A DNA stretch of 64,000 nt, taken from the NCBI GenBank assembly GCA_907163375.1, contig CAJQUW010011257.1, positions 141,001 through 205,000 on the forward strand, read 5' to 3'. How positions within the stretch are numbered: the stretch's first letter is position 1; every line of letters starts with the position of its first letter. Under the pieces are notes generated by a model. The model did not search any database and had not been told where the DNA came from. It saw only the letters and a list, made by a program, of their open reading frames with translations. This document shows positions 1 to 10,799 of this stretch, one piece after another. Source of the stretch: Prostheceraeus crozeri (Eukaryota; Platyhelminthes; Polycladida; Euryleptidae). The position numbers were made by a program, and so were the translations under genes.

Positions 1-540
1 CTGTTCATTTAACACATAACGATATGTTATTGGAGCATATCTTACGATTGTCTAAAGACTCGATTGCTATATTTCTCAGCGGTATTTTGATATATTTCAT
101 GTTGTTCAATGCCCAAATAAATGTTTCAGGTCAATAAGAATAGGACGCATTTCATGTAACTGAAAATAACTTTTGCTTAAAGGAACAATAGTGAGAATTA
201 GCCAACATGTATGTACGCTAATTCTTACTATTTTTCCTATTTACTTTGCTATTTCTTACTGCCATTTTGAATAAAAAACATTCAGTCTCAATTTCCATGT
301 AAGTATGCGCTATTTTGATTTCATCACAAATGCGAACAATCTCCGGTATAGACGCAATCAATAGTGAGAATGCAGCATTCCAATAAAGCGAATCACTAAT
401 CTTAATAATGAGAACATAATTAATAGCACACCTACATCAAGCAATGGGCAACATGAGAAAGATGGAATAGCAAGAAAAAAGATCACTGTCAAAGAAAACA
501 TGTGTGCCTAGCAGTGTGAAATTACTGAATTCACATAAAT
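1..540. other. AT-rich unique sequence, nothing recognised
   Basis: I see no coding frame, RNA gene or clear repeat here. The stretch is AT-rich with short A and T runs. Confidence 0.5.
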
Positions 541-544
541 CCTT

Positions 545-835
545 ATCGTCTAGACAGACGTCTACACTTATTCCAGTCTGCGTGAAATTTAGTCCAGCAG
601 CCAGAACGAGTTTCTGCTATGAATGAGACCAAAAATGAGACCTTCAAGCAATGTTGTACGTCCACTGGCTACCACGAATCTTACCACGAAACCCACAAGT
701 ACCCAGTTCTTGTCAGACATGATAAAGGGAAAATACAAAAGATCCAGTGGGAGAAAGATTGAAGCTTTCGATGAAAATGAGATTTTCTCTGGAAATCACT
801 AAGTCTTTAGTCATATTTTGATGTAAACATGCCGA
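545..835 (+). repeat. Dispersed repeat, copy A
   Basis: This segment resembles 25480-25740 (same strand) and the interrupted minus-strand copy at 25990-26177 plus 28882-29000. Shared blocks include CAGAACGAGTTTCTG near 604, a block near 650 matching the GTGTACA region of the other copies, and GTTCTTGTCAGACA near 701 followed by ATCCAGTGGGAGAAAG. The copies differ at roughly one base in four or five, so they are old. I do not recognise the family, and no coding frame runs through it. The edges are approximate. Confidence 0.6.
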
Positions 836-939
836 GACCCCGAAAGAACAACATTTAAGTCAGATTTTGTTCTCACCTCTTGAATATTTTTATCATATAT
901 TTTGACATGGAATAATCTTTAAGTCACTGCTCAAGTCCT

Positions 940-2958
940 ATCATCATACATCAGATGGTTGATGTAGGCTTGCGAGGATGTGGCTAAATTGAACCTTAAT
1001 CAAAAGATACATATGGCAAAGTTAGAGCACGAACAAAAAGTGGCCAAGAATTTCAAATCAGACAAGAAATTATTTTGGAAATTCATAAATGAAAAACTGA
1101 AATCCAGTGGTCTTCCAAATACTTTTTATGATTCGAGCAGTACTTACAGTGATTCAGAAACAATTGGTGAGAAATTCAACGATTATTTTGCTTCCTCTTT
1201 TGTTTCCTCCGATGCTCATTTACTTTTATCTGATACATGTGCAAGACTGATAAGTTGTGATAGTGACATGATAAATCCTGTCTTCCTACCTAATGTAATA
1301 TGTGATGTGATTTCCAAGCTCCCTAATTCAACCAGCATGGATGCTGACGGACTGTCTTACTTAATGATAAAGAAATGTGTCCTTCAACTATCACCATTAT
1401 TATCAAGAATCTTTAAAGTCTCGTATGAGTCTGGAGCTATTCCCAATGGGTGGAGAACTGTCGTGGTCACTCCTGTTTTTAAATCAGGTGTAAAGAATTG
1501 CATTCAGAACTACAGGCCCATTACAATCTCAAGTGTTTGCTGCCGCATTATGGAAAGAATCCTTAGACAAGCTATTATTAACTACTGTCTCGCCAAGAAC
1601 ATACTATCTTCTTCACAACACGGCTTCGTAGCTAAAACATCAACCGAAACAGCAAATCTTGACTTCTATGAGTTCGTTACCAAAAACGTTGACCTACGAA
1701 GTACTGTAGACATCATGTTTCTTGATTACAGTAAAGCGTTCGAAAGAGTTCCACATGAAGGCCTGATCTTTAAGTTACAGTACTATGGCTTTGACAATCG
1801 ACTGATGAATTGGCTAATGAATTATTTCACAGATCGCGAGCAAATTGTACTTTTTGATGGTTTGAAATCCTCTTCACGTTGTATACGCAGTGGTGTTATC
1901 CAGGGCTCAGTACTGGGTCCTACACTATTTGTAATATTCATGAATGATTTCGAGGAGAAAATTGTGTCTTCAAAAATTATCAAGTACGCTGATGACGTAA
2001 AACTTGCATGCCTTCGACCAACTACTTCCAACCTAAAACCTTTACAAAATGACATCCAAATAATCGAGGAATGGAATCAAGAAAATGGAATTGTTCTAAA
2101 TCAGCAAAAATGTGCAATTATGCAGTTAGGGAATTCTGAAAGCATGGAGTCTTATATATTATCTGGGATGAATGTTCCGTTCGTTCAATCGTACAAGGAC
2201 CTTGGTATTTTGGTGACGAATGATCTTTCTTTTGATAATCATATCAATAGTATAGTAAATCGCGCAAGAAGACAGTGGGGCTTAATTCGACGGACATTTG
2301 GCTATTTGGAAACAAATGCCATTTTTTTGTTATACAAGCTTCACGTTCGCAGTATACTGGAGTATGGTAATACGTTATGGAATCCCTACCATGAAAAGAA
2401 CATCAAGCTGATCGAGAGTGTACAAAAGTGCATGTCCAGGAGCTTCTGTCATACCAAACATATGTCATACCGTGAAAGACTTAAAACTCTGAATCTGTTA
2501 TCACTTAAGGCTCGACGATTACGATATCATCTCATTTTTCTGTATAAAATTGTTCATAATCACATTGACTTAAATTTTCGTGACTTCTTTGAAATTTCAA
2601 ATGAACCCAGAACTCGAGGCAACAGTCTTCGCATGTACCCCAAGCGTCATTATCATCAATATAGACAATTTTTTATCACAGTGTACATTTCCAAGTACTG
2701 GAATATGCTAACTGACTCTGAAATCAATTCTCCTTCGATAAATGTTTTCAAAAAGGTTGTCCAGGAATTGTTTCAAAAGCTTGATATCTGGTAATTCTTT
2801 TGTATTTGCATGTGTGTGAAGTTTACTGAACGGTTGAGTACAATTGCACTGTACTACAAGTACAATTTGAAATATGTTGAAATTGTTATTCGTTGTCTTG
2901 CCCTCGATTTGGGCCTTGTATTTTCTTTGATGAAATACAGATATTATTATTATTATTA
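940..2958 (+). mobile_element. 5'-truncated LINE, CR1/jockey group
   Basis: A non-LTR retrotransposon fragment. It has a long reverse transcriptase frame (980-2794), a short 3' UTR and an (ATT)n tail at 2942-2958. No endonuclease domain precedes the RT, so the copy is 5'-truncated, the usual product of incomplete target-primed reverse transcription. The 5' junction lies close to the in-frame stop at 965-967; I cannot fix it or see a target-site duplication. The tail context (GATGAAATACAGATATTATT) resembles the 3' ends of the LINEs ending at 19537 and 42309, which suggests related families share a 3' recognition end. Confidence 0.85.
980..2794 (+). pseudogene. LINE ORF2 fragment: reverse transcriptase
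   Basis: The frame is open for 604 codons, unusual for a dead LINE copy, so the insertion is probably fairly young. It opens with GTG. The first ATG is at 1013, but neither is a true start because the upstream endonuclease half is absent. RT landmarks run in order: PVFKSG and NYRPI at residues 165-182, motif A LDYSKAFERVPH (catalytic Asp near 249), motif B SGVIQGSVLGP (304-314), motif C YADD (336-339). A thumb with KDLGILV follows, then the C-terminal region with the SKYWN motif typical of the CR1/jockey group. A complete ORF2 of this group is about 900-1000 residues with an N-terminal APE endonuclease. The frame could make a protein, but without an endonuclease it could not transpose by itself. 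Confidence 0.85.
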
Positions 2959-3179
2959 TAAATGTGGCTACAATTGACCGAAATGCTGTGTTTGCCACTA
3001 TTATGATACTGACTACATATGGGGGTTGTTAAAATTCATATAGACAAGGGTGCATGAGCATGATATATAATGAACTGAAGACGTTCCATGTTTTTTGGCT
3101 ATTGACTTGGTGTTTTTCACTTAGTGTAATCAGAGAAAACAGAAACAGAGAAAGTCTAATTTTTAGCGAAACCTTTAAT

Positions 3180-6088
3180 CTACTGCTCACTATCATGATC
3201 AGCCAATTCCGTGGTAATTTTTTCAAAACTGTAAAAAAACTGTTTAATTTGAAATACATGATGCTGGATCATAATCATCCACCTCTGGAGCCTGTTCGAT
3301 AATACATCTATAGGTTTCTTGAAAAGTTGTACTATCGGCAAGTGGTCAGTTAGTGCCTCAAACTCAATACCAAAGAGTAGTTTACTGAAACGAGTGATCC
3401 CAAATACCAAGCCTAGAAATTCTCGTTCTATTTGTGAGTACCTCGCCTCTGTTGCCGTAAGAGCTCTTGATGTGAACATAACAGCTCTACCCTCCTGTAA
3501 TAATACGCTTCCAATACCAGTCGGACTAGCATCAGTTTGAATCACGACTTTCTTTACTGGATCAAAGAACGCTAGACATCTGTCTGAAATAATTTCTGAT
3601 CTAAGTCTTTCGAAAGCAGCAATATTTTCATTGCTCCAGACAAAATTTGATCTTTTCATCATTTCCCAGAGAGGCTTTGTTAATGTGCTGAAATGCGGGA
3701 TGTCATCATTTCCCAAATAACCAGCTAAACCCAAAAAGGACCTTAGCGCTTCTTGATCTCTAGGAATTGGGAGTTTCCGAATAGCCTCCAATTTTTGGGG
3801 ATCAGAAGATATACCATCACAAGACCAAACGTGGCCCAGGAAATCAATACTTTTAGTCGAAATCATACATTTATCTCTATACAGTTTGACACCAGCTTGA
3901 GATAATCGTTTGCATACTTTACGTAATGTAGCATTATGAGTAGTTAGGTTAGAGGATGACCCAATCACCGATTGCTGTTTCGGTCAGAAGAGAAAACACC
4001 AAATTCTCTAAGCGCTTTCAGTGCGCACAGCGTATCATCTTCAGAGAGAGAGAGAGTGGTCTGACCTGCAGACCAAGTTACATCAACGAGTAGAGATCAA
4101 GTGCATGTACATTAGACAGACAGTCATCAGATGATCAAATCCAATTATTCCTATGAACGCCACTACTGCAAAATACTGGTCCCATTGACAAAGAGCCGTT
4201 TTGGCGAAGGAGGATAATCAAAGAGGCTATGTGGTCGAAGCACTTCAAGTCGGGGAACAAGACAAAGCATGACCTTGGAGGACTGTGGAACGAATTTCTA
4301 TAACTTTACTTTTTCTTTCTAGGTTGTTTCGTGACTTTGTAGATAATTCCCTGATTTTAACTTCTACTTACCAGTATTTTGCAGTAGTGACGTTCATAGG
4401 AATAATTGGATTTGATCATCTGATGACTGTCTGTCTAATGTACATGCACTTGATCTCTACTTGTTGATGTAACTTGGTCTGCAGGTCAGACCACTCTCTC
4501 TCTCTCTCTGAAGATGATACGCTGTGCGCACTGAAAGCGCTTAGAGAATTTGGTGTTTTCTCTTCTGACCGAAACAGCAATCGGTGATTGGGTCATCCTC
4601 TAACCTAACTAATTATGCTTCTGACCCTTTGTTTCATTCAGCATTATGAGTCTCGATATTCTTTGCAACAATAACTATAAGTTATCATCAACATATATGC
4701 ATGTATCTACAAGCACATTGTCAATTCCACTAAGTATATCTTGAAGAACCCGTGTAAACACCTCCGGAGCCGAAGAAATACCAAACGGAAGGCGTTGATA
4801 ACAATATCTGCCGAATGGGGTCGAGAAAGTAAGAATATCCTGGCTATCTTCATGCACAGGCACTTGCCAAAATGAATTCTTGCAATCTAGCCACCTCCAT
4901 ATCTTTGGTTGCGTAACCCTAGCCGCCAGCTCGTTAAATGTTGGTATTTGATACAACTCTCGTCTTAATGAATGATTTAGACGTCGAAAATCACAACATA
5001 CCCTCAAATCACCACTTGACTTGAACGCTATAACCATGGGAGCGCAGTGCTCAGTCGGCTTTTCAATTTTCCTTATGATTCCCTTGTCTACCATATCATC
5101 GAGTACATTCCTTAGCTTAGGTAATAAGGCAGGAGGAACTCGCCTATAGTTGAGGCACAGTAGGGCATGAAATTATCCTTAAGTACCACTCGATATGTAT
5201 ATCCCGTATTAATACAATCATCATTAGCAACGGAAAACAGCGTTGGGTATTCAGTGTCGAGACTGTTCAACGTAATATTTCCAAAATCATATTTATCAAC
5301 ATTATTCAACATAGACATTACAGCTGCGTTGTTTAAATCAGTGCAAGTATTTTTTTTGGTGGCTTATCATACAATTCTGATATCAAGTCGAGCTCACGTA
5401 ATATGAGTGAAAATAGCTCACTCACAGCGTCAACTTCAACTATATAGAATTCTGCCTCTACTGTACGATTATTGCAGGAAACAGAAAAATATGCACTTCC
5501 TAGGACATTCACTTTAAAATTGCCCCAACTTTTGATACGAACATTTGTAGGGGTTAAAGCTTTGTTTTCAACAAGGTATCTAGGCATAACTTGAGCGCCG
5601 CTATCAAGAATTAGAGATATTGTCGCATTGTCAATGAATACTATTTTCTTTACAGTACAGTCTTCAAAAGAAAAAATATTAAATTCAGAGATAGAACCGG
5701 TCTTACTCTCCGGTATGGCTCGCACCTGCTTCGGTGGGTTATAACTGGAACGACCAACAGCATTTGTTTTGATTGGTTTCGATCGGCAACACCTCTGAAA
5801 ATGACCGAGTCTTGAACAGAATCTGCAGATGGAATTCTTCGCGGGACACGCAGCATCGTTCGCCAAGTGACTCGAAGAATCACAGCGATAGCATCTAACA
5901 TTGTATCTCTTTTCATCTCTTTCAGGAGCAACTTCAACAGATTTGGGTTTGAAGGTTTGTTCCACAGCAGCAATTGTCCGGCTTCTTTCTTTTTTGGCAC
6001 GTTCGAAGGCTTCTCCTCTCGCAATGGCAAGTTCAAATGTAAGGGACATACAAAACGGAACCATTCGGAAGCACTTAAAGCTCAAGTA
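3180..6088 (-). mobile_element. Ty3/gypsy LTR-element fossil (Mag-like)
   Basis: Reading on the minus strand, the parts in order are a gag end with paired zinc knuckles and an aspartic protease (about 5333-6085), reverse transcriptase (about 4675-5094) and the RT end with RNase H (about 3180-3935). The knuckle spacing and protease look like the Mag/SURL lineage of Ty3/gypsy; this is family knowledge, not a search. The element is broken, with several breaks, and is split between RT and RNase H by a foldback element (3941-4640). No LTRs, integrase or full gag are visible. On its 5' side it abuts a BEL/Pao fossil directly at about 6085-6090. Treat it as a fossil of considerable age. Confidence 0.85.
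3941..4640. mobile_element. Foldback/MULE-like element with 240-bp TIRs inside the gypsy fossil
   Basis: Arms 3941-4180 and 4370-4611 are near-perfect reverse complements (outer end TTAGGTTAGAGGATGACCC), separated by about 190 bp of spacer. The ten bases GCATTATGAG occur at 3931-3940, just before the left arm, and again at 4641-4650. This fits a target-site duplication of about 10 bp. That duplication lies 29 bp beyond the end of the right arm, so the right terminus is longer than the left, or the left end has lost 29 bp. Long TIRs with 9-11 bp duplications are typical of Mutator-like elements, but no transposase is present, so it is non-autonomous. Each arm contains a short (GA)n run. Confidence 0.75.
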
Positions 6089-8358
6089 AAAGAGTTAATT
6101 GGATGCCAGTTTCCAAGGATCCCCCGATATTTGGGGCATACTCTGGGATGAATAGTCATTTGATTATTGACCAGAGCAGCAGGCGAAACATGATAACTTG
6201 TTTTACATGACTGATGTGTCTTCAATTCGAGTTCGTTTATCAAACAGTCAGACACCGTCCACCCAAAGATAGTTTTTCTTAAACGGAAATCTGTCATGCA
6301 TAATTCTTTCATCCAATATCCTACAATATCATCATAGATATCAGCGCCAGAACTAGATCGATTGAACCAGGGACATTGAAAGAAGGATCTGCCAGTTCAA
6401 GCCCCTTTAAATGAGACCAATCATTGATTGCTGGTGGAAGGCGATTTGTTACTTTGGGTAATAATGTTGACTTGAACAGATAGTTTCACATTAGATAATG
6501 ACTTTTTAACAGGAGAAATGGTTAAATCTACGAAGCCTTTAGTTTCAGCCATTTGCAAGCCACCAAGGTCATCGACAGCATTATGATTTCTATTGCGTTT
6601 CAATCTCAATTTTTGCATGCAATTTTCAGATACGAAACTTGCCTGAGATCCTGAATCAAGCAAAGTTCGAAATGTTTCAGATGAACCATATGAAGATTGA
6701 ATTGAGATTGCGGTTGTCGCTAGGAAAACATTTCTTGAATGCGCAAGTGTTTGAGAAGACTTCGTCGGAAACTCATGACAAGACTGTGTTTCCGAAGCTG
6801 TATAGGTCGTGTCTGAGGTCTTCTCTGTCTTATGAAGCAATGAGTTATGCTTTCCTTTGCAATACTTGCAATCTCCACCATAACAATGTTGCGCAATGTG
6901 ACCACTTTTTAGGCAATTGAAGCACAGTTTATTCAGCCCTTTCAAATTCGTACGTCCTTCATAAAAATTCAAAATTCGTGGCCATCGGTAAATTTGATGT
7001 GAATGTTCATCACAAATCGAACAAACTTTAGCTGAAGATGAATGACATGTCTGAAAGTAGTTCATTAGCCTAATTTTCTCATAATTCGTGTATCGTCGTT
7101 CATTATCACTTTATCCGTGAGTTTTACGAGAAGAAAATGATTCCAGAGCAAGACAATAACTGTCCAAAAATGTTTACGAAAGTTAGTAGTGTCTTTCCTG
7201 GGAAATTAATTTCCAAATGTCGACGAGTTGCAGGATACAGTTTTTCACTTATCAAATACACTTCATTCCTTTACAGGCTGCCGCAGTGCTTTCAAGGCCA
7301 TCACATGCTGCGTAGTGTTTTGTAACAAATTTCTCAATTCTTCAGGATTGTCATTTTTAAAGGGCGACTGCGAAAAAAGGGAGAGCAAATGAGAGCGGAC
7401 TATGATGCGCAAATTGTCATATCTGTCAATGCGAATGTTCTTCGCTCGCATGTAGTTATCATCAGAAATTGGAAGTGATGAAATATGTTGCAAAGGGTCT
7501 TCAATTAATGATGATTTCAAATATTGCAGTGTTATGAGAGTCACTCAGAATTATGTTCTTATCCACCGATGCTTTAAAAAGATCCCAAAAAGATGACCAG
7601 TGTTCATATCTACCATCGAATTTGGGAAGCTCGATGCGCGGTAATTTCAACAGTTTCGAGGAGTGTGAATTACTCTCAATAACTTTAGTAGTTGAATTTG
7701 CAGAATTATTATTTGTTGAAGCAATGCTAGTTAGTCTGGAGTTGCCATCGACATATCGAATGAATTGTTCTTCATATTCATGTTCTTCCACATCAAAGTC
7801 AGCCTCGTCATGCATCTGAATCTTCGTTTGTAAATTTACAAATTCATTCCATAAATCCTCTAAAATATGTGCTTTTTCTTGACCTTGAATAAAATCGGAT
7901 AATTCCATCGATTCTGACCGACTAAGTATGCGAGTGATACGACCTTTGATAACAGAGCGATGACCACGCAAAATTTCCATAATTATCAGTCTTTTAGAAG
8001 AATTGTTCAACGAAATTAGTAATTATATGATAAAAGCAAAAAGTCACAAGATGCTAAATGTCCAAATTTCAATTGTCATTGCTAGTCTATTACCAAACTT
8101 CAAATGAATTGTCAAAATGCCAGATTGCCAATGGTTCCAATAAATCCGCCTCACCAGACCAATTTAATGTTGCACAAACATTAACTAAGAGAATGAAGAA
8201 GCCGGAGTTCCTTCATGTAGAGTTAAATTGTCATCTTAACAAGTTATGAAATTCAAATGTTCTGCAATGAGGCAATCTATGTACAAAGATTGATGGAGCT
8301 AGAAACTAGAGATGAATCACTATTCAATAGAGACAATAGATATATTCTGTTCGTAACA
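6088..8358 (-). mobile_element. BEL/Pao LTR-element fossil (gag, protease, possible 5' LTR)
   Basis: Reading on the minus strand from 8010, there is a BEL-type gag (LPRIELPKFDG motif near 7630-7670), a gag C-terminus with zinc knuckles (about 6850-7010), a retropepsin-like LLDSGSQASF motif near 6640, and the GADI and FGW motifs that follow the protease in BEL/Pao Pol. The similarity stops at about 6090, where gypsy sequence begins. RT, RNase H and integrase of this element are not in the window. A possible 5' LTR lies at 8168-8358. The element is broken, with multiple breaks. Confidence 0.8.
8168..8358 (-). repeat. Possible 5' LTR of the BEL/Pao fossil
   Basis: On the minus strand the segment begins TGTTACGAACAG and ends TGCAACA, the TG...CA ends typical of LTRs. 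A TGG-containing stretch that could be a primer-binding site follows at about 8140-8160. It lies at the right distance upstream of the gag-like region. There is no second LTR in the window for comparison, so this is an inference from position and end signature only. Confidence 0.35.
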
Positions 8359-8400
8359 CCGCCCATCTCGAAATTCTGAAGAAATTCAGCTATTTGCTTC

Positions 8401-8640
8401 CATAATGCATGATTTTGCAAGGCTTTCTATGTCCACAGGTTAATAAGTTCTTTGAAGCGTTAATTATTTTCCTGGTTGGAAATTATTAACCTGGTGCACA
8501 CTTCTATGGAGAGGTCATGCATTATAACAGATAATGCATAGATTTCTTCGGTCATTATTTGTCATAATAACCTCGAGCCTTCGGCTCTCGGTAATTATAG
8601 CAATGATGACCTCAAATCTATGCATTATCTATTACATAAT
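8401..8640 (+). repeat. Palindromic MITE-like repeat, left arm
   Basis: These 240 bp are almost identical, in reverse complement, to 9893-10132; I noticed one clear mismatch. The arm begins ATAATGCATGATTTTGCAAGG and ends CTATGCATTATCTATTACAT. It holds an internal hairpin around CTCGAGCCTTCGGCTC near 8572. The near identity of the two arms means a recent insertion, a recent inverted duplication, or gene conversion between arms. There is no coding potential. Confidence 0.8.
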
Positions 8641-9892
8641 GCATGCTATTGTGCAGCTTTTCATGTCTAGAGGTTAATGATTCCCACAATCAGGTCGTTA
8701 TATAGCACCATAATTACCTAGATATATTGACTAGATTATTTACCTACTTTGCAACGATATAAGTGATGGTGATTAAGCGTAATTAGAAAAATCATCTCCG
8801 GATTTCTGCCGTCAGGTTTGAAAAGTTCTCTAATGGACTTGCAATAGATCACTTTGCTTTTGCTGCGTTGATGAATGTCTGTTTGTGCGCCCATTAAGGG
8901 CAACCATTTTGTTTAACGACGCCAACTTCGATCATTGTCATTCTTTGTGCGTACTGGGTGCAGTTATAGTTCTACTGTGGATGATGTATTTAGAAGAATT
9001 TTTTGACAAAATGTCTGTTTAACAGCACAACAAATATTTTGTAGTGAGATAAATCAACTATATGCTACGTTCAAGTCAATATCAACCGGTGTGGAGCTAG
9101 AGCGTTTCTTTGGATGATAAACAGAACTTTTCCTCCCGTTGCTTCCGTCATTATTACGTCGAGTGTGATCAACCAAATACCCAAATACATTGCATTCTTT
9201 AACAAACTTTTGCTAGCTATCCTGTCTGTTTTTCGACTGCAACCTGCCCACTATTTATACATATTCTATCACAACCCGCCAAACATCATTTGGTTGTGCT
9301 AAAATGCATCAACCTTCTGCAATGTTGATTATATTTTTTGAAAACTAGACAGATCGTTATATTGACAGCCATTCACTATTCCAAAATATGTCAGACCCCA
9401 AAAGTCATGCCATTTAAAAGGTCATCAAAATTCGGTATAACCACCTCGTCGATGTATTGACCTTCCACTTCAAATGCGAGATGCTGGAATATAATATTTT
9501 GCATATTACTCAATCTAATGTAACACATAACAGGAATAGGTTTGCAGAATGAAGTCTACTGAGATAAATGCGCATTCAAATAGGCTGCCATTTGCTTTTG
9601 CTCATCTTCCATGAGATGAATGAAATCTTCCACTTTTTTATTCACCGACCGACTATTGCTATTATGCAGCTTGTAAAATGACACATCCTTATCGAGGTGC
9701 AACTAAAGATTGTATGTCTTCTATCTCTAGAAATTTGAGACTCAATAATTATGTAAAATTTACCACACCATGGTGACCTGTCATGTTTCATAATGAAAAA
9801 ATGGTAACCAAAAATTTGTGAAATATCAAGGCACAGACATCAAGATATCCGTGTTAAGAGGTAATTATAAGCGATATCCGTGTACAGAGGTA
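8641..9892. other. Spacer between the 240-bp inverted arms
   Basis: 1.25 kb with no recognisable gene. Only short chance frames occur. It could be the interior of one large foldback transposon whose ends are the two 240-bp arms, or plain DNA caught between two independent MITE copies. Confidence 0.5.
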
Positions 9893-10132
9893 ATTATGTA
9901 ATAGACAATGCATAGATTTGAGGTCATCATTGCTATAATTACCGAGAGCCGAAGGCTCGAGGTTATTATGACAAATAATGACCGAAGAAATCTATGCATT
10001 ATCTGTTATAATGCATGACCTCTCCATAGAAGTGTGCACCAGGTTAATAATTTCCAACCAGGAAAATAATTAACGCTTCAAAGAACTTATTAACCTGTGG
10101 ACATAGAAAGCCTTGCAAAATCATGCATTATG
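9893..10132 (-). repeat. Palindromic MITE-like repeat, right arm
   Basis: Near-identical reverse complement of 8401-8640, including the CGAAGG hairpin core. It is followed at once by a third, more diverged copy. Confidence 0.8.
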
Positions 10133-10338
10133 TAATGGATAATGCATGATTTTGTAAGGATATCTATGTCCATAGGTTAATAAGTTCCGAGCAGCAGGTA
10201 ATTATTTTATTGGTTGGAAATTTTTTACCTGGTGCATACTTCTAGGGAAAAAGTCATGCATTATAGCAGATAATGCATAGATTTCTTCGGTAATTAAAGC
10301 AAATAATGACCTCAAATCTATGCATTATGTAATGGATA
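10133..10338 (+). repeat. Palindromic MITE-like repeat, third diverged copy
   Basis: Same orientation as 8401-8640 and roughly 80 percent similar by eye, but it lacks the CTCGAGCC hairpin centre. Shared blocks include ATGCATGATTTTG, TGTCCATAGGTTAATAAG, GGTTGGAAATT and ATAATGCATAGATTTCTTC. It is older than the two flanking arms, or comes from another subfamily. Confidence 0.7.
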
Positions 10339-10339
10339 A

Positions 10340-10466
10340 AGGATGGCTATGCGATTCTCTGGGATATAGAGAGGGAAATTATTTGATGAATCCCGAGGGC
10401 TTTAGCCCGAGGGATATGTCAAATAATTTCACGATTTATGTGAGAGAATCGTATAGCTATCCTCTA
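10340..10466. repeat. Palindrome of about 125 bp
   Basis: The left arm starting AGGATGGCTATGCGATTCTC pairs with the right arm ending GAATCGTATAGCTATCCT, and the inner TTATTTGA and TCAAATAA blocks also pair. The centre is a strong GC-rich hairpin, CCCGAGGGCTTTAGCCCGAGGG near 10391. The plan resembles 8401-8640 (AT-rich arms around a CCGAGG-type core) although the arm sequence is different. Confidence 0.7.
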
Positions 10467-10633
10467 TCCGCTATAGAGGATGCTAGATTATTAGGACCAT
10501 AGATATCCGCGATAGAATCCCTCTCTACTAAGATTTTCCGTGGGAACAAATTTTATCAGATATAGAAGGGATTCTGAAATGCGATTCTACAACTATGCAA
10601 TAATCTGGTATACCTTATTCATTACATAAACGG

Positions 10634-10760
10634 GGATTTTTTAGATTTGCTGAAGAACGAGGACAATTATCTAGTTAACTGCCCCGAGGGCAGTAAACTA
10701 TGATAATTGACCGAGATATCAGCAAATCTTAATAAATCCACGTTTATCCGTTTTAAGCTA
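10634..10760. repeat. Palindrome of about 125 bp
   Basis: Arms AAACGGGGATTTTTTAGATT...CAATTAT and ATAATTG...AATCTTAATAAATCC pair around the core CTGCCCCGAGGGCAG near 10680. It has the same architecture as the palindrome 200 bp upstream but different arm sequence. This suggests a family of hairpin elements sharing a CCGAGGGC core. Confidence 0.65.
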
Positions 10761-10799
10761 TGCCAGATTATCTCCATGCTCACAGGGCAGGTTAACAGG

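Noticed and set aside
980-1012. GTG as the real start of the LINE frame at 980
   Set aside because: The frame is simply open after an upstream stop. The element is 5'-truncated and GTG starts are not expected in animals; the first ATG is at 1013.
1822-2055. Minus-strand frame within the LINE at 980-2794
   Set aside because: A shadow of the RT frame with no recognisable content.
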